The notes below the pieces were generated by a model that worked only from the letters and a program-made list of their open reading frames with translations, was not told the DNA's origin and did no database searches. DNA of 64,000 nucleotides from the NCBI RefSeq assembly GCF_046250175.1, contig NZ_CP176468.1. One strand, given 5' to 3'. Made by a program: the position numbers and the translations under genes. The stretch is from Psychromonas sp030397575. GTDB lineage: Bacteria > Pseudomonadota > Gammaproteobacteria > Enterobacterales > Psychromonadaceae. Below are positions 28,010-37,886 of this stretch, one piece after another (positions within the stretch are counted from its first letter, which is position 1; every line of letters starts with the position of its first letter).

Positions 28010-31000
28010 TTAGCCTTTCAATTCCGTCAACTTCAACCTCACACGTTTAGCGGACACTGGGTAAGGCGTACCTAACTGTTGTGCAAACAACGAAACCCGT
28101 AACTCTTCCATCATCCAATACACTTCAGCTAAACCTTCATGTTCCGTTTCATTACTTAATAACTGCTTACATAGTGCACGGTAACGCTCTTCCAGTTCAT
28201 GCAGCTCAATAGTGTTTAATCGGTCTTGATTAGGATTAACCGGCAGCTTCTCTAGACGTTTTTGTAAGGCTAATAAATAACGCTTAATATCATTTAACTT
28301 CGCTTCACCTACTTGGCAAACAAAACCAGGGAAGATCAAACGCTCTAGTTGCGACTTAATATCTCCCTTTGCCACCAGCATGGTTAAATCAGCTTTGCCT
28401 TTAAGCTGTTTATTAACCGCATGTGCCAATGTTAATACCTCTTCAACCTGTTGGGTAATTTGTAAAGTTTTATCTGCAAGTTCTGCGCGTACTTTTTCTT
28501 TTTGAGCTTCAAATTCAGGTGCTTCTTGTGGGTGAACTTCACCGTCTAAAATGGCATCAACAGCACAACTAATACAGTCATCGATTAAGTCTTTAATTTG
28601 CCCAAAAGGATTGAAATACAAGCCTAGCTTCGCTTTATTCGGCAAGCTTTGTTGTAGATATTTAATCGGTGATGGCACATTTAATAGAATTAAACGGCGT
28701 ACCCCAGCTTGGTTAAATCGTTGTGCTTTATCTTCACTATCAAACAGCTCAATGGCGACACTTTTGTTTTTATCCACTAGCGCTGGATACGCTTTTACTT
28801 CGTAACCTCCATGATCTTTCTTGAAAGATTTAGGTAATTTACCAAAGTCCCATTCTACTAAGTCAGACTTCTCAATCCCTTGTTTCGATACGTTAGATAA
28901 GGTCTGTTTTACCTTACCTTTTAGGTCGTGCTGTAATAATTTGAGGTCGGTGCCCACAGCAACACTTTTTTGTTTGTCATCAACCACATTAAACTTAATA
29001 CGTAAATGCGTTGGCAAAGCATTTACATCCCAAGAATCTTCGGGGATGCGCACACCTGTCATGCGTAAAAGCTGTTTTTCGAAAGCTTCTAGTAGTGAGC
29101 CTTGTAAAGGCACTAAGTTCGCCATAGCGGCTTCTGCATAATTAGGTGCAGGAACAAAATTACGGCGTATCGCTTTGGGTAATGTTTTAATTAAGGCAAT
29201 CAATAACTCTTCACGTAAGGCCGGAATTTGCCAATCAAAACCTTGATCAGAAACCTGATTTAATAGCGCTAAAGGGATGTTCACCGTCACACCATCTTGA
29301 CTAGTGCCCGGTTCAAAAGCGTACTCTAGCTTTAAACGGAAATCACCTTGCTGCCAAAAATCAGGGTAGGCATTAGCAGTCACTTTATCAGCATCATGCG
29401 CCATGACTTGTTCACGCTGATAATTTAATAAATCAGGTTGTTGTTTCTTTTCTCGATTCCACCAGCTATCAAACTGTTTTGCACTGCAGACAGTTTGCGG
29501 TACGATTTCATCGTAAAACAAGAACAAGGTTTCATCATCCACTAAAATGTCGCGACGACGTGATTTATGCTCTAACTCTTCAATATCATTTAATAATGCT
29601 TGGTTATCTTTAAAGAATTGATGACGAGTTTCAAACTCCCCTTCCACCAAAGCATGACGGATAAACAGTTCACGACACAATACAGGGTCGATTTGTGTAT
29701 AAACAACACGGCGTTTACTGACAATGGGAATACCGTAGAGCGTTTGTGTTTCAAAGGCCCCTACGACACCCGATTTCTTCTGCCAATGCGGCTCTGCATA
29801 ACTACGTTTAATTAAATGTTGTGCTTGCTTCTCAACCCACTCAGGTTTAATTCTTGCAGCCACACGCGCAAATAATTTAGAGGTTTCTACTAATTCGGCA
29901 AACATGCCCCATTTAGGCTGTTTTTTAAATAAACCAGAACCAGGGAACATATAGAATTTACTGTTGCGCGCTCCTAAGTATTCCGCATCTTTATCCTTTA
30001 AACCTATGTGTGATAACAAACCTGCTAATAGGGCTTGGTGAATTGCATCAAAGCTCGAAGGAGTATCGCTCACTTTAATATCTAACTCATCGGTCACTTG
30101 CTTAATTTGCGTGTAAATATCCTGCCACTCACGCACGCGCATATAGGCTAAGAAATCTTTCTGACACATTTTACGGAAGTTGTTATTGGTTAACTCTTCA
30201 CGCTGTTCATTGATGTAATTCCATAGATTGACGTAGGTAATGAAGTCAGATTCTTTATCATAAAAACGACGATGTTTTTCATCGGACGCTTGTTGTTTAT
30301 CCATTGGACGTTCGCGCGGATCTTGAATACTTAAGGCCGCACTGATCACCATTACTTCGTGGACACAGTTAAATTCTTTTGCCGCTAAAATCATTCGAGC
30401 TAAGCGCGGATCTACTGGTAATTTAGCTAATTGACGCCCTAAGCCTGTCAATTTTTTTCGTGGGTCTTTAGCTTTTAAATTAACTGCACCTAACTCTTCT
30501 AACAGATTCAAACCATCTTTAATATTGCGATCTTCTGGTGGCTCTACAAATGGGAATTTATTTAATTCACCTAGGCCAAGCGATAACATCTGTAGAATAA
30601 CCGACGATAAGTTAGTACGAAGTATTTCTGGGTCAGTAAATTCAGGGCGACCATTAAAGTCTTCTTCACTGTATAAACGAATACACACACCTTCACTAAC
30701 ACGACCACAACGGCCTTTACGCTGGTTTGCACTGGCCTGTGAAATGGCTTCAATCGGTAAGCGTTGTACTTTAGTGCGATAGCTGTAACGACTAATACGA
30801 ACAGTACCCGTATCAATAACATATTTAATACCGGGAATAGTTAACGACGTTTCAGCAACGTTGGTTGCTAGGACAATGCGTTGCCCTCGATGACCTTGGA
30901 ATATTTTATTTTGTTCTGCCACACTCAAGCGCGCAAACAAGGGTAAGACTTCAGTATCACGCAATTTACGTTTGGTTAATGCGTCTGCAGTATCACGAAT

Positions 31001-31897
31001 TTCACGTTCACCATTCATGAAGATAAGAATATCGCCACGACCTAAACGTTGTAATTCATCTACCGCTTGGAAAATCCCCTCTATTTGATCGCCTGCCGCA
31101 TATTCATCTAATGGACGATATAAGGTTTCCACTGGAAAAGTACGACCAGAGACTTCAATAATTGGTGCTGGTTTACCACGTTTATCAGAAAAGTGATTAG
31201 CAAAACGCTCAGGATCGATGGTCGCAGAGGTAATAATAACTTTAAGGTCAGGACGACGAGGTAATAGGCGTTTTAAATAACCCATTAAAAAATCGATATT
31301 TAAACTACGTTCATGAGCTTCATCTATAATGATAGTATCGTATTGACTTAAAAATCTGTCATTTTGAATTTCGGCTAATAAAATCCCATCAGTCATTAAT
31401 TTAATGTAAGACTTATCGCTGACTTTATCGGTAAAACGAACACGATAACCAACGGTTTCACCCAGCTCAGAATCAAGCTCATCTGCAATACGATTGGCGA
31501 CCGTTCTCGCTGCTAAACGACGTGGTTGCGTATGACCAATTAAACCAGAAACGCCACGCCCTAACTCTAAACAGATTTTAGGAATTTGCGTCGTTTTACC
31601 TGAACCCGTTTCACCAGCAATAATAACCACTTGGTTGTTGGCAATCGCTTCGGCTATTTCATCTTTTTTCTGGCTAACCGGTAAGTCTGGATAACTCACT
31701 TCAGGTAGATTATCTAAACGCTGTTTACGCTTATCCATTGACAATTGAATATCAACGGCTATTTTGGTCAAACTCGCTTCTACTTTTTCGGGTGTTTTTA
31801 GATTACGTAAATCATCAATACGGCGCTTTAAGCGGAATTGATCTTTATATAACACGTCATTTAAATGGTCTTTTAAAGTAGTAGCAGAAATGGTCAA
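28010..31897 (-). CDS. hrpA: HrpA, DEAH-box ATP-dependent RNA helicase
   Basis: A large DExH helicase (1295 residues) that processes fimbrial mRNAs in E. coli and resolves stalled or collided ribosomes. Walker A AGETGSGKTTQ (94-104), DEAH box IIIDEAHERS (about 189-198) and SAT in ITSATIDPER are all intact. Helicase C-terminal, HA2, OB-fold and the long DUF3418 C-terminal region follow. Size matches full-length HrpA. Monocistronic, ahead of the ppx terminator region. Confidence 0.95.
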   Translation of the reverse strand: MTISATTLKDHLNDVLYKDQFRLKRRIDDLRNLKTPEKVEASLTKIAVDIQLSMDKRKQRLDNLPEVSYPDLPVSQKKDEIAEAIANNQVVIIAGETGSGKTTQIPKICLELGRGVSGLIGHTQPRRLAARTVANRIADELDSELGETVGYRVRFTDKVSDKSYIKLMTDGILLAEIQNDRFLSQYDTIIIDEAHERSLNIDFLMGYLKRLLPRRPDLKVIITSATIDPERFANHFSDKRGKPAPIIEVSGRTFPVETLYRPLDEYAAGDQIEGIFQAVDELQRLGRGDILIFMNGEREIRDTADALTKRKLRDTEVLPLFARLSVAEQNKIFQGHRGQRIVLATNVAETSLTIPGIKYVIDTGTVRISRYSYRTKVQRLPIEAISQASANQRKGRCGRVSEGVCIRLYSEEDFNGRPEFTDPEILRTNLSSVILQMLSLGLGELNKFPFVEPPEDRNIKDGLNLLEELGAVNLKAKDPRKKLTGLGRQLAKLPVDPRLARMILAAKEFNCVHEVMVISAALSIQDPRERPMDKQQASDEKHRRFYDKESDFITYVNLWNYINEQREELTNNNFRKMCQKDFLAYMRVREWQDIYTQIKQVTDELDIKVSDTPSSFDAIHQALLAGLLSHIGLKDKDAEYLGARNSKFYMFPGSGLFKKQPKWGMFAELVETSKLFARVAARIKPEWVEKQAQHLIKRSYAEPHWQKKSGVVGAFETQTLYGIPIVSKRRVVYTQIDPVLCRELFIRHALVEGEFETRHQFFKDNQALLNDIEELEHKSRRRDILVDDETLFLFYDEIVPQTVCSAKQFDSWWNREKKQQPDLLNYQREQVMAHDADKVTANAYPDFWQQGDFRLKLEYAFEPGTSQDGVTVNIPLALLNQVSDQGFDWQIPALREELLIALIKTLPKAIRRNFVPAPNYAEAAMANLVPLQGSLLEAFEKQLLRMTGVRIPEDSWDVNALPTHLRIKFNVVDDKQKSVAVGTDLKLLQHDLKGKVKQTLSNVSKQGIEKSDLVEWDFGKLPKSFKKDHGGYEVKAYPALVDKNKSVAIELFDSEDKAQRFNQAGVRRLILLNVPSPIKYLQQSLPNKAKLGLYFNPFGQIKDLIDDCISCAVDAILDGEVHPQEAPEFEAQKEKVRAELADKTLQITQQVEEVLTLAHAVNKQLKGKADLTMLVAKGDIKSQLERLIFPGFVCQVGEAKLNDIKRYLLALQKRLEKLPVNPNQDRLNTIELHELEERYRALCKQLLSNETEHEGLAEVYWMMEELRVSLFAQQLGTPYPVSAKRVRLKLTELKG

Positions 31898-32028
31898 AAC
31901 AGGTACCTAGCAGAAACAAAAAACCGATCCTAGCAAGGCTAATGGCAAAAGGATAGTGGGAGTTAAACGATTGAGAATGGTAATCTTCATAAACCATCAT
32001 TTTTTATCCATATAAGTGCCTTTAACGG

Positions 32029-32075
32029 ACATAAAAGTAAGTGTTAATCACCTAACTTAACACTTACTTTTATGT
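32029..32075 (-). terminator. strong hairpin terminator after ppx
   Basis: A perfect 19-base inverted repeat (32029-32047 and 32057-32075) around a 9-base loop; the left arm starts ACATAAAAGTAAGTG. It begins 4 bases after the ppx stop on the minus strand. There is no uninterrupted T-tract after it on that strand, so the hairpin may also act as an mRNA 3' stabiliser. Confidence 0.65.
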
Positions 32076-32079
32076 GGGT

Positions 32080-33573
32080 TTACAGTTCGATAGATTCGGC
32101 AATTACTTTCAAGGTTAACCCTGCTTTATGTTGTTGAGCGACCTCTTTTTGTAACATAGCAAACAAGTCATTTTCTTTAAATAAAACCGCGGGTACATCA
32201 AGTTGTAACTTATCCCCATTGAGCTTTATTTTTGCTAACTGTAAAGGGAAGTCTCGACGCCCTAAAGTTAAAATGATCGCTACTCTGAGCAATTGTACTA
32301 ATTGATAATACTCACTTTCACTGATCATATCTGACACAATAGCTTGTTTAATTTTACCTCGGTGATCACCCACCATAGTGGCTATAATTTCCTGTCCCTG
32401 CTCACTAAACCCCGGCATATCAGAATAATGCAAAATATAAGCGCCGTGATGTTGACGCTTTTTAGAATGAATATTAATGCCAATTTCATGGAGCAAAGCG
32501 GCATAACGTAGGAACATAAAGTGCATATCGTCGAGCGCTTTGCCTTGATCAGACAGCTGCTGATTAAACAGTTGTAACTGTAACAACACGCGCCTACTAA
32601 AAACTTGGTCAATACGATGTAGGTGCAATAGGTTATTCACGGTACGGTCACGTGGTGCCATATCTTCTTCGGTACTACTTAAACCGTATAGCACCCCTTC
32701 ACGTAACGCTGAAGTACAGACATTAATGTTCTTAATGGCAAACTCATCCATAAAACTACTGACAATGGCTAATGCGGCTGCTGTTAGTTCAAAACGGCTC
32801 TCTTCAACGCTTTCTAATCCTAATTTATCGAAGGTTTTAGCCCCCACAAATTGTGCAATTAAACGGCGCACACGTTTTTCAGTGATATGACTATCACCGT
32901 GTAGCTCTAACATGCATTGTTTTATTGACTTGTAGGAGCCAGAAGTACCTAACACCCCCTTCCAACCGAGTTGCAAACACTCCTCTACAATCGGCGCTAA
33001 AGTTTGTCTTGCTTCAGCTTGAGCCAAGCGCATGCCTTTACGAGTGACTTCACCTTTACCAAAGTAACGTTGTGCAAAAGAGCGAGACCCCATCTCTAAG
33101 CTTTGTGCAAATTTAATTTTAAAACGCTTACCAATAATGAATTCGGTACTGCCACCACCAATATCCATCACAAACGTCGTGCCTTTAAGCGGATAGGTGT
33201 GAGCGACACCTTGATAGATTAGCTTGGCTTCTTGCTCGCCGCTGATCACTTCAATGGGGTGGGGGAAAATGGCTTTAGCACGTTCAATAAACTCATCACT
33301 GTTGACGGCTACGCGAAGGCTATAAGTGGCAACAATGCGAACTGCACGACAGGTTAACCCTGACAGTTGTTGGTTAAATTCAGCGAGACAATCTAAGCCA
33401 CGCTGAATCGCTTCTTCCGATAAGACTTTATTTTCATCCAAGCCGCTGGCTAAACGAACACTTTTCTTATTAGTGAATACGGTTTGAATGCAGCCTGTTA
33501 ACTCTCTTGCTACAATCAAATGAAAACTATTTGAACCTAAATCAATAGCGACTAAATGGCAGTCCTCATTCAT
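32080..33573 (-). CDS. ppx: Ppx/GppA family exopolyphosphatase
   Basis: An acetate-kinase-fold phosphatase that releases phosphate from polyphosphate ends or hydrolyses pppGpp. The 497 residues have the actin-like ATPase motif AIDLGSNSFHLIVA and the second phosphate loop VMDIGGGSTEFIIG, followed by the C-terminal HD-like domain (LLHEIGINIHSKKRQHHGAY). Because it lies 47 bases downstream of ppk1 on the same strand, Ppx is the better name than GppA. It counterbalances Ppk1. Confidence 0.9.
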   Translation of the reverse strand: MNEDCHLVAIDLGSNSFHLIVARELTGCIQTVFTNKKSVRLASGLDENKVLSEEAIQRGLDCLAEFNQQLSGLTCRAVRIVATYSLRVAVNSDEFIERAKAIFPHPIEVISGEQEAKLIYQGVAHTYPLKGTTFVMDIGGGSTEFIIGKRFKIKFAQSLEMGSRSFAQRYFGKGEVTRKGMRLAQAEARQTLAPIVEECLQLGWKGVLGTSGSYKSIKQCMLELHGDSHITEKRVRRLIAQFVGAKTFDKLGLESVEESRFELTAAALAIVSSFMDEFAIKNINVCTSALREGVLYGLSSTEEDMAPRDRTVNNLLHLHRIDQVFSRRVLLQLQLFNQQLSDQGKALDDMHFMFLRYAALLHEIGINIHSKKRQHHGAYILHYSDMPGFSEQGQEIIATMVGDHRGKIKQAIVSDMISESEYYQLVQLLRVAIILTLGRRDFPLQLAKIKLNGDKLQLDVPAVLFKENDLFAMLQKEVAQQHKAGLTLKVIAESIEL

Positions 33574-33620
33574 ATTTATTCCTCATTGTTATAACGATGT
33601 CACCAATAAAGTACTCGGTA

Positions 33621-35705
33621 TTATTTTAGTGCTTTAGCTTCTTCTTTATTAATTTTTTGAAGATAGTCGTAAATTACCATTTGCGAGCGTAGTGGTTCGT
33701 CGCCTTTTTTCGGCGTTAAATATTCATTAGACTGATCTGTATTAAGAATCCTTGCCTTACAGTTATCAGCTAATTGAATATTAATGATATCAATAATGGT
33801 TTTTTGTACCTTAGGGCAATAAATCGGACACCCTACTTCAATACGTCTTTCTATGTTGCGCGTCATCCAATCCGCAGAGGAAATATAAACACGTTGTTTG
33901 CCACCGTTTGAGAAAATAGAAACACGTGCATGCTCTAAATAACGATCAACAATACTTACAGCGGTAATGTTTTCACTTTGACCTGAAACACCAGTCACCA
34001 ATGCACAAATACCACGTACGATAAGAGTGACTTTCACACCAGCCTTACTGGCACGATACAATTGCTCAATAAAGATATCATCAACTAAGTTATTAAGCTT
34101 AAGTATGATTTCACTCGGGTAGCCTTGTTTAGCGTATTTAATCTCTTTATCAATTAACTCAATCACTTTATCGCGGGTATGCGTTGGCGATACAATTAAA
34201 TGCTTATATTTAAACTGTAAGTAAGGTGATTTAATAAACTCAAATACCTGAGCGGATTCAGTACAAATATCTAAATCCGACGTGAACAAACTAAAATCAG
34301 TGTAAATTTGGGCATTACTTTCATTAAAGTTACCACTGCCAACATGTGCATAACGAATAATTTCCCCTTCTTCTTCACGGGTCACTACGCATAATTTAGC
34401 GTGTACTTTTAAGTTACTCACGCCATAGGTCACATGGACACCAGCATTAGATAGCTTTTCTGCCCATTCGATATTCGCTTCTTCATCAAAGCGCGCTTGC
34501 AGTTCAATATTAACGTGTACATGCTTACCGTTTTTCACTGCTTCAATTAGTGCTTCAATAACCGCAGATCTCTTTGCTACTCGGTATAAACATATCTCAA
34601 TACTGACCACCTGTGGATCAAAGGCAGACTGTCTTAACCATTCAGTAAAATAGCTAAATTTATGATAAGGGTAATACAGTAAAATATCTTGCTCTTTAAT
34701 CGCCTGCGTAATATTGCGGTAATTATCCAATACGATATGAGGTAAAGCAGGTAATTTTTTATAACGTAGATCTTTAGAGCCAATCGATGGAAATTGAATA
34801 AAATCTTTAAAACTTAAATAACGGCCACTCTCGTTTAAACGTTTGTTGGACTTTATTTTTAAGCCTTTTTTCAATACTTCAACCATAGCTTCAGGCATTT
34901 TTCTGTCATAAAGCAAACGTACTGGCTCTGCATTTAAACGGGAACGAAGTCCACTGGACATACTCTCTAATAAACTTTGATTAATTTCGCCATGTACTTC
35001 AAATTCAGCGTCACGGGTTAGCTTAATAGAAAAAGCACGAGTATGGCTAAAGTCATAAAATACGCTAAATACTGACTGCAGAGAGTGACGAATTATATTA
35101 TCAATTAAGATAATATTTTTTTGTTTACTATTTTGATCGACAGGCAGCTCTACAAAACGGGGCACATCGCTTGGCACCTCGACTAATGCATAATGGTCTT
35201 TCAGGTCTTCCTCTGCGGTACGCATCTCAACCATTAAATAGGTGCAATCATTTTTTATTTGTTCAGTTAGATTGATTTTATCAGTAATCATCAACGGGAA
35301 AACATGGCTGCTTAATTCACTTTGAAAATACTCTGTTAACCATTGTTGCTGATATTCATTAAGTTGTTTTTCGTTAATCAGATCAATATCGTGATCGCTT
35401 AACAGCAATAATAACTCTTGATAGGTTTGGTCAAATTCATTTTGTAGTTGCTGTACTTTCTCTTGAATCTCCAAGAACAATTGCTTTGCTTTATCTTTTT
35501 TCTGAAATTGACTTAAAAACGCCACGCGTCTAACACTGGCAACACGCACTTGATAAAACTCATCAATATTACTTGAATAAATGCCTAAGAAACGTAATCG
35601 CTCGATCAGAGGAACAGTTTTATCTTGAGCTTCTTGTAACACTCTTTGATTAAAGGATAACCAACTAAGTTCTCTATCGAAGTACTGCTGTTGCGATGTT
35701 GACAT
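33621..35705 (-). CDS. ppk1: Ppk1, polyphosphate kinase 1
   Basis: It makes long-chain polyphosphate from ATP at the membrane. The 694 residues start with the N domain (FDRELSWLSFNQRVLQEA) and have the two phospholipase-D-like catalytic parts. The active histidine that is autophosphorylated lies in NLKVHAKLCVV, and HVGSGNFNESNA follows. Standard length. In an operon with ppx; a possible Pho box lies about 76-97 bases upstream of the start. Confidence 0.95.
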   Translation of the reverse strand: MSTSQQQYFDRELSWLSFNQRVLQEAQDKTVPLIERLRFLGIYSSNIDEFYQVRVASVRRVAFLSQFQKKDKAKQLFLEIQEKVQQLQNEFDQTYQELLLLLSDHDIDLINEKQLNEYQQQWLTEYFQSELSSHVFPLMITDKINLTEQIKNDCTYLMVEMRTAEEDLKDHYALVEVPSDVPRFVELPVDQNSKQKNIILIDNIIRHSLQSVFSVFYDFSHTRAFSIKLTRDAEFEVHGEINQSLLESMSSGLRSRLNAEPVRLLYDRKMPEAMVEVLKKGLKIKSNKRLNESGRYLSFKDFIQFPSIGSKDLRYKKLPALPHIVLDNYRNITQAIKEQDILLYYPYHKFSYFTEWLRQSAFDPQVVSIEICLYRVAKRSAVIEALIEAVKNGKHVHVNIELQARFDEEANIEWAEKLSNAGVHVTYGVSNLKVHAKLCVVTREEEGEIIRYAHVGSGNFNESNAQIYTDFSLFTSDLDICTESAQVFEFIKSPYLQFKYKHLIVSPTHTRDKVIELIDKEIKYAKQGYPSEIILKLNNLVDDIFIEQLYRASKAGVKVTLIVRGICALVTGVSGQSENITAVSIVDRYLEHARVSIFSNGGKQRVYISSADWMTRNIERRIEVGCPIYCPKVQKTIIDIINIQLADNCKARILNTDQSNEYLTPKKGDEPLRSQMVIYDYLQKINKEEAKALK

Positions 35706-35780
35706 AATATTTTGAATTCCATTTTTTATTAAGCGTAAGACTTTCTAAACTAGTCAAAGAAGATGACAAGGGTATGGCTA

Positions 35781-35802
35781 AAATATGAAATAAAAGTGAC
35801 AT
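35781..35802 (-). promoter_or_regulatory. candidate Pho box upstream of ppk1
   Basis: On the plus strand, two adjacent 11-base units AAATATGAAAT and AAAAGTGACAT agree at 8 of 11 positions. On the minus strand this reads as ATGTCACTTTT then ATTTCATATTT, like the TGTCA-type 11-base direct repeats bound by PhoB. Position and target (polyphosphate genes) fit, but the match to consensus is partial. Confidence 0.4.
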
Positions 35803-35891
35803 AAAGTTAAAATTAATGAAGTAATAAATATAAGGGGAAAGGATCGACTAAGCAAATAATAAAATGGTAAAACTTTGAACTATAAAGACAA

Positions 35892-35915
35892 AAAAAGCAG
35901 GCGAACCTGCTTTTT
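35892..35915 (-). terminator. rho-independent terminator after nhaC
   Basis: AAAAAGCAGG and CCTGCTTTTT form a perfect 10-base stem. On the minus strand the loop is TTCG, the very stable tetraloop, and the T-tract is seven long. It starts 24 bases after the nhaC stop. Confidence 0.9.
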
Positions 35916-35939
35916 ATATTTAAGATAAGCGTAAAGTAA

Positions 35940-37499
35940 CTAGTGGTTAGACATCATCTTCATAGCAGCAATGACTGCAATAAATGCAATGCTCGCTGCA
36001 GTCAACGAAATAGCCATAGATCCAGTAAAGCCAATTACTACAAAACCAACGATAGAGACTAATGCCATTGATAATGCGTAAGGTAACTGTGTTGAAACAT
36101 GGTCAATATGCTGACAACGTGCCCCCGTTGAAGATAAGATAGTAGTATCAGATATTGGAGAACAATGATCGCCAAATACTGAGCCCGCTAATACCGCACT
36201 TAACATAGGCAGCATCATTGTTAAATCCGTTGCGCCCGCCATATCACCAGCAATCGGCAGCATGATACCGAAAGTGCCCCAAGATGTACCTGTAGAGAAA
36301 GCCATCGCACCAGATAATACGAATAAAATCACCGGTAACCAATGTAAACCGATATTACCTTGTACGAGTGTCGATAAATAATTACCGGTATTCATATCAC
36401 CAATCACACTGCCAATTGACCAAGCAAAGAACAGGATGATGATAGCGCCAAACATCGATTTAGCACCCACCCATAAAGCAAAACGGATATTATCAAAAGA
36501 TTGTTTTTGTTTAAGTACAGTGAACAATGCAAATGCTAAGCCTACCAAACCACCGTAAACTAATGACGCACCTACATCAGTATTCTCAAAAGCACCTAAT
36601 ACAGAAAATGCTTTACCAGCCTCTACTAGTGCATTGTTACCGGTATAAACCATAAAGAATAAAGTGGCTAAGATTAAGCTGATAATTGGGTAAACTAGGT
36701 CACCGACTTTGCCTCGTTGGTGTTCTTCAATGCCTAGCTCGTCTTGTAAATCAACATGATTAGCATCTTCCACTGTCGCATTATTTTCAGCAGCTTGTTC
36801 ATGTTGCTTCATGGTCCCTATATCTAATTTAAATAAGATAACAGCAAACACCATTAACAAGGTAAATAGCGCATAGAAGTTCATTGGAATTAAGGCGACA
36901 TAAGCCCCTAATGGCGAATACTCAGTCATGCCATGGCTAACTAAAATGCCACCAATAATGGTCATGATATAAGCACCCCAACTCGACACTGGCATCAAGA
37001 TACACATTGGTGCAGCAGTAGAATCAAGAATATAAGCTAGTTTGGCACGTGATACGTTAAAGCGGTCCGTCACCGGGCGTGATATGGAGCCAACCGCTAA
37101 ACTGTTAAAGTAATCATCAATAAAGATAAATACACCCAAGAATGCCGCAAGCAGTGATGCACCACGTTTATCTTTAATATGATCCAATGCCCAATCAGCA
37201 AAAGCGCGCGTACCACCAGATAAGGTTAACACGGCAGTCATCATGCCAAGTAATAGCAAGAAGGCAACAATACTCATATTCCAAGTATTAAGGCCACCAT
37301 CTTCCACAACAACACTTTTAACTGTACTGAAAATGTATTTGCCAGCATCCACGATTGAGTAATCAACCAGCAATAAAGCACCTAAGATAATACCGATACC
37401 AAGTGATATGAGTACGCGGCGAGTAATAATAGCTAACCCGAGCGCAACGGCAGCAGGTAAGATCGACAGCATCGAAGCTGAGAAGTCGATTAAAGACAT
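35940..37499 (-). CDS. nhaC: NhaC-family Na+/H+ antiporter
   Basis: A 519-residue inner-membrane protein with about twelve hydrophobic segments. Family landmarks: FIDDYFNSLAVGSISRPVTDR, LDSTAAPMCILMPVSSWGAYI, FSTGTSWGTFGIMLPIA and FGDHCSPISDTTILSSTGA. These fit the NhaC superfamily (sodium/proton exchange, some members exchange organic acids). A charged cytoplasmic loop lies near 230-265. GGAAAG precedes the ATG. Single gene with its own terminator. Sodium handling fits a marine host. Confidence 0.88.
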   Translation of the reverse strand: MSLIDFSASMLSILPAAVALGLAIITRRVLISLGIGIILGALLLVDYSIVDAGKYIFSTVKSVVVEDGGLNTWNMSIVAFLLLLGMMTAVLTLSGGTRAFADWALDHIKDKRGASLLAAFLGVFIFIDDYFNSLAVGSISRPVTDRFNVSRAKLAYILDSTAAPMCILMPVSSWGAYIMTIIGGILVSHGMTEYSPLGAYVALIPMNFYALFTLLMVFAVILFKLDIGTMKQHEQAAENNATVEDANHVDLQDELGIEEHQRGKVGDLVYPIISLILATLFFMVYTGNNALVEAGKAFSVLGAFENTDVGASLVYGGLVGLAFALFTVLKQKQSFDNIRFALWVGAKSMFGAIIILFFAWSIGSVIGDMNTGNYLSTLVQGNIGLHWLPVILFVLSGAMAFSTGTSWGTFGIMLPIAGDMAGATDLTMMLPMLSAVLAGSVFGDHCSPISDTTILSSTGARCQHIDHVSTQLPYALSMALVSIVGFVVIGFTGSMAISLTAASIAFIAVIAAMKMMSNH

Positions 37500-37711
37500 G
37501 AAACTTTCCTTTGGTCTACATTAAATTCGAAACTGCAGGAATACAGTTTCTAGGCAATGTGTTTTAATTGAACGATAAAGTCCCAATCACACTAATTAAG
37601 TGCTCTATTTGTCAGAATAAATAGCGGCTATCAATTTGCTCAAGGAGTACCTTAAACAATCATCCTGGCTATTTTTCCTGCACATTAATTTAGCTCACTT
37701 ATTTAATATAA

Positions 37712-37728
37712 TCGGTATTAAATACCGA
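37712..37728. promoter_or_regulatory. 17-base palindrome, possible operator upstream of nhaC
   Basis: TCGGTATTAAATACCGA is a perfect palindrome around a single central A. It is 213 bases before the nhaC start and not followed by a T-tract, so an operator is more likely than a terminator. No matching regulator is nearby. Confidence 0.35.
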
Positions 37729-37764
37729 GTTCAGGGGGGCGAGATTTTATACTAGTTTAAGCAC

Positions 37765-37800
37765 AAAAAAACCCCCTACTCTAAAAAAGAGAGGGGGTTT
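37765..37800 (-). terminator. rho-independent terminator after gltD
   Basis: AAACCCCCT (37769-37777) pairs with AGGGGGTTT (37792-37800), with partial extension by CTCT/AGAG. On the minus strand it ends GGGGGTTTTTTTG, a classic T-tract. It lies 86 bases after the gltD stop. Confidence 0.85.
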
Positions 37801-37886
37801 ATCTTTTTACTATAATTTAAAACAAATGATTGGTTAATTTATCACTCAAATCAGTTCAATAAATGTTCGGCCATTATAATAAGGGT

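Larger units (their letters stand above)
37500..37886. other. intergenic region, 387 bases
   Basis: It contains the gltBD terminator (37765-37800), a 17-base palindrome at 37712-37728, and a 7-base hairpin GAAACTG / CAGTTTC (37529-37550) just ahead of the nhaC ribosome-binding site. I looked for a lysine riboswitch, which precedes some antiporters of this superfamily, and did not see its conserved parts. Confidence 0.5.

Noticed and set aside
37500..37760. Lysine-type riboswitch ahead of nhaC
   Set aside because: The conserved sequence blocks were not found; only a palindrome and a small hairpin are present.
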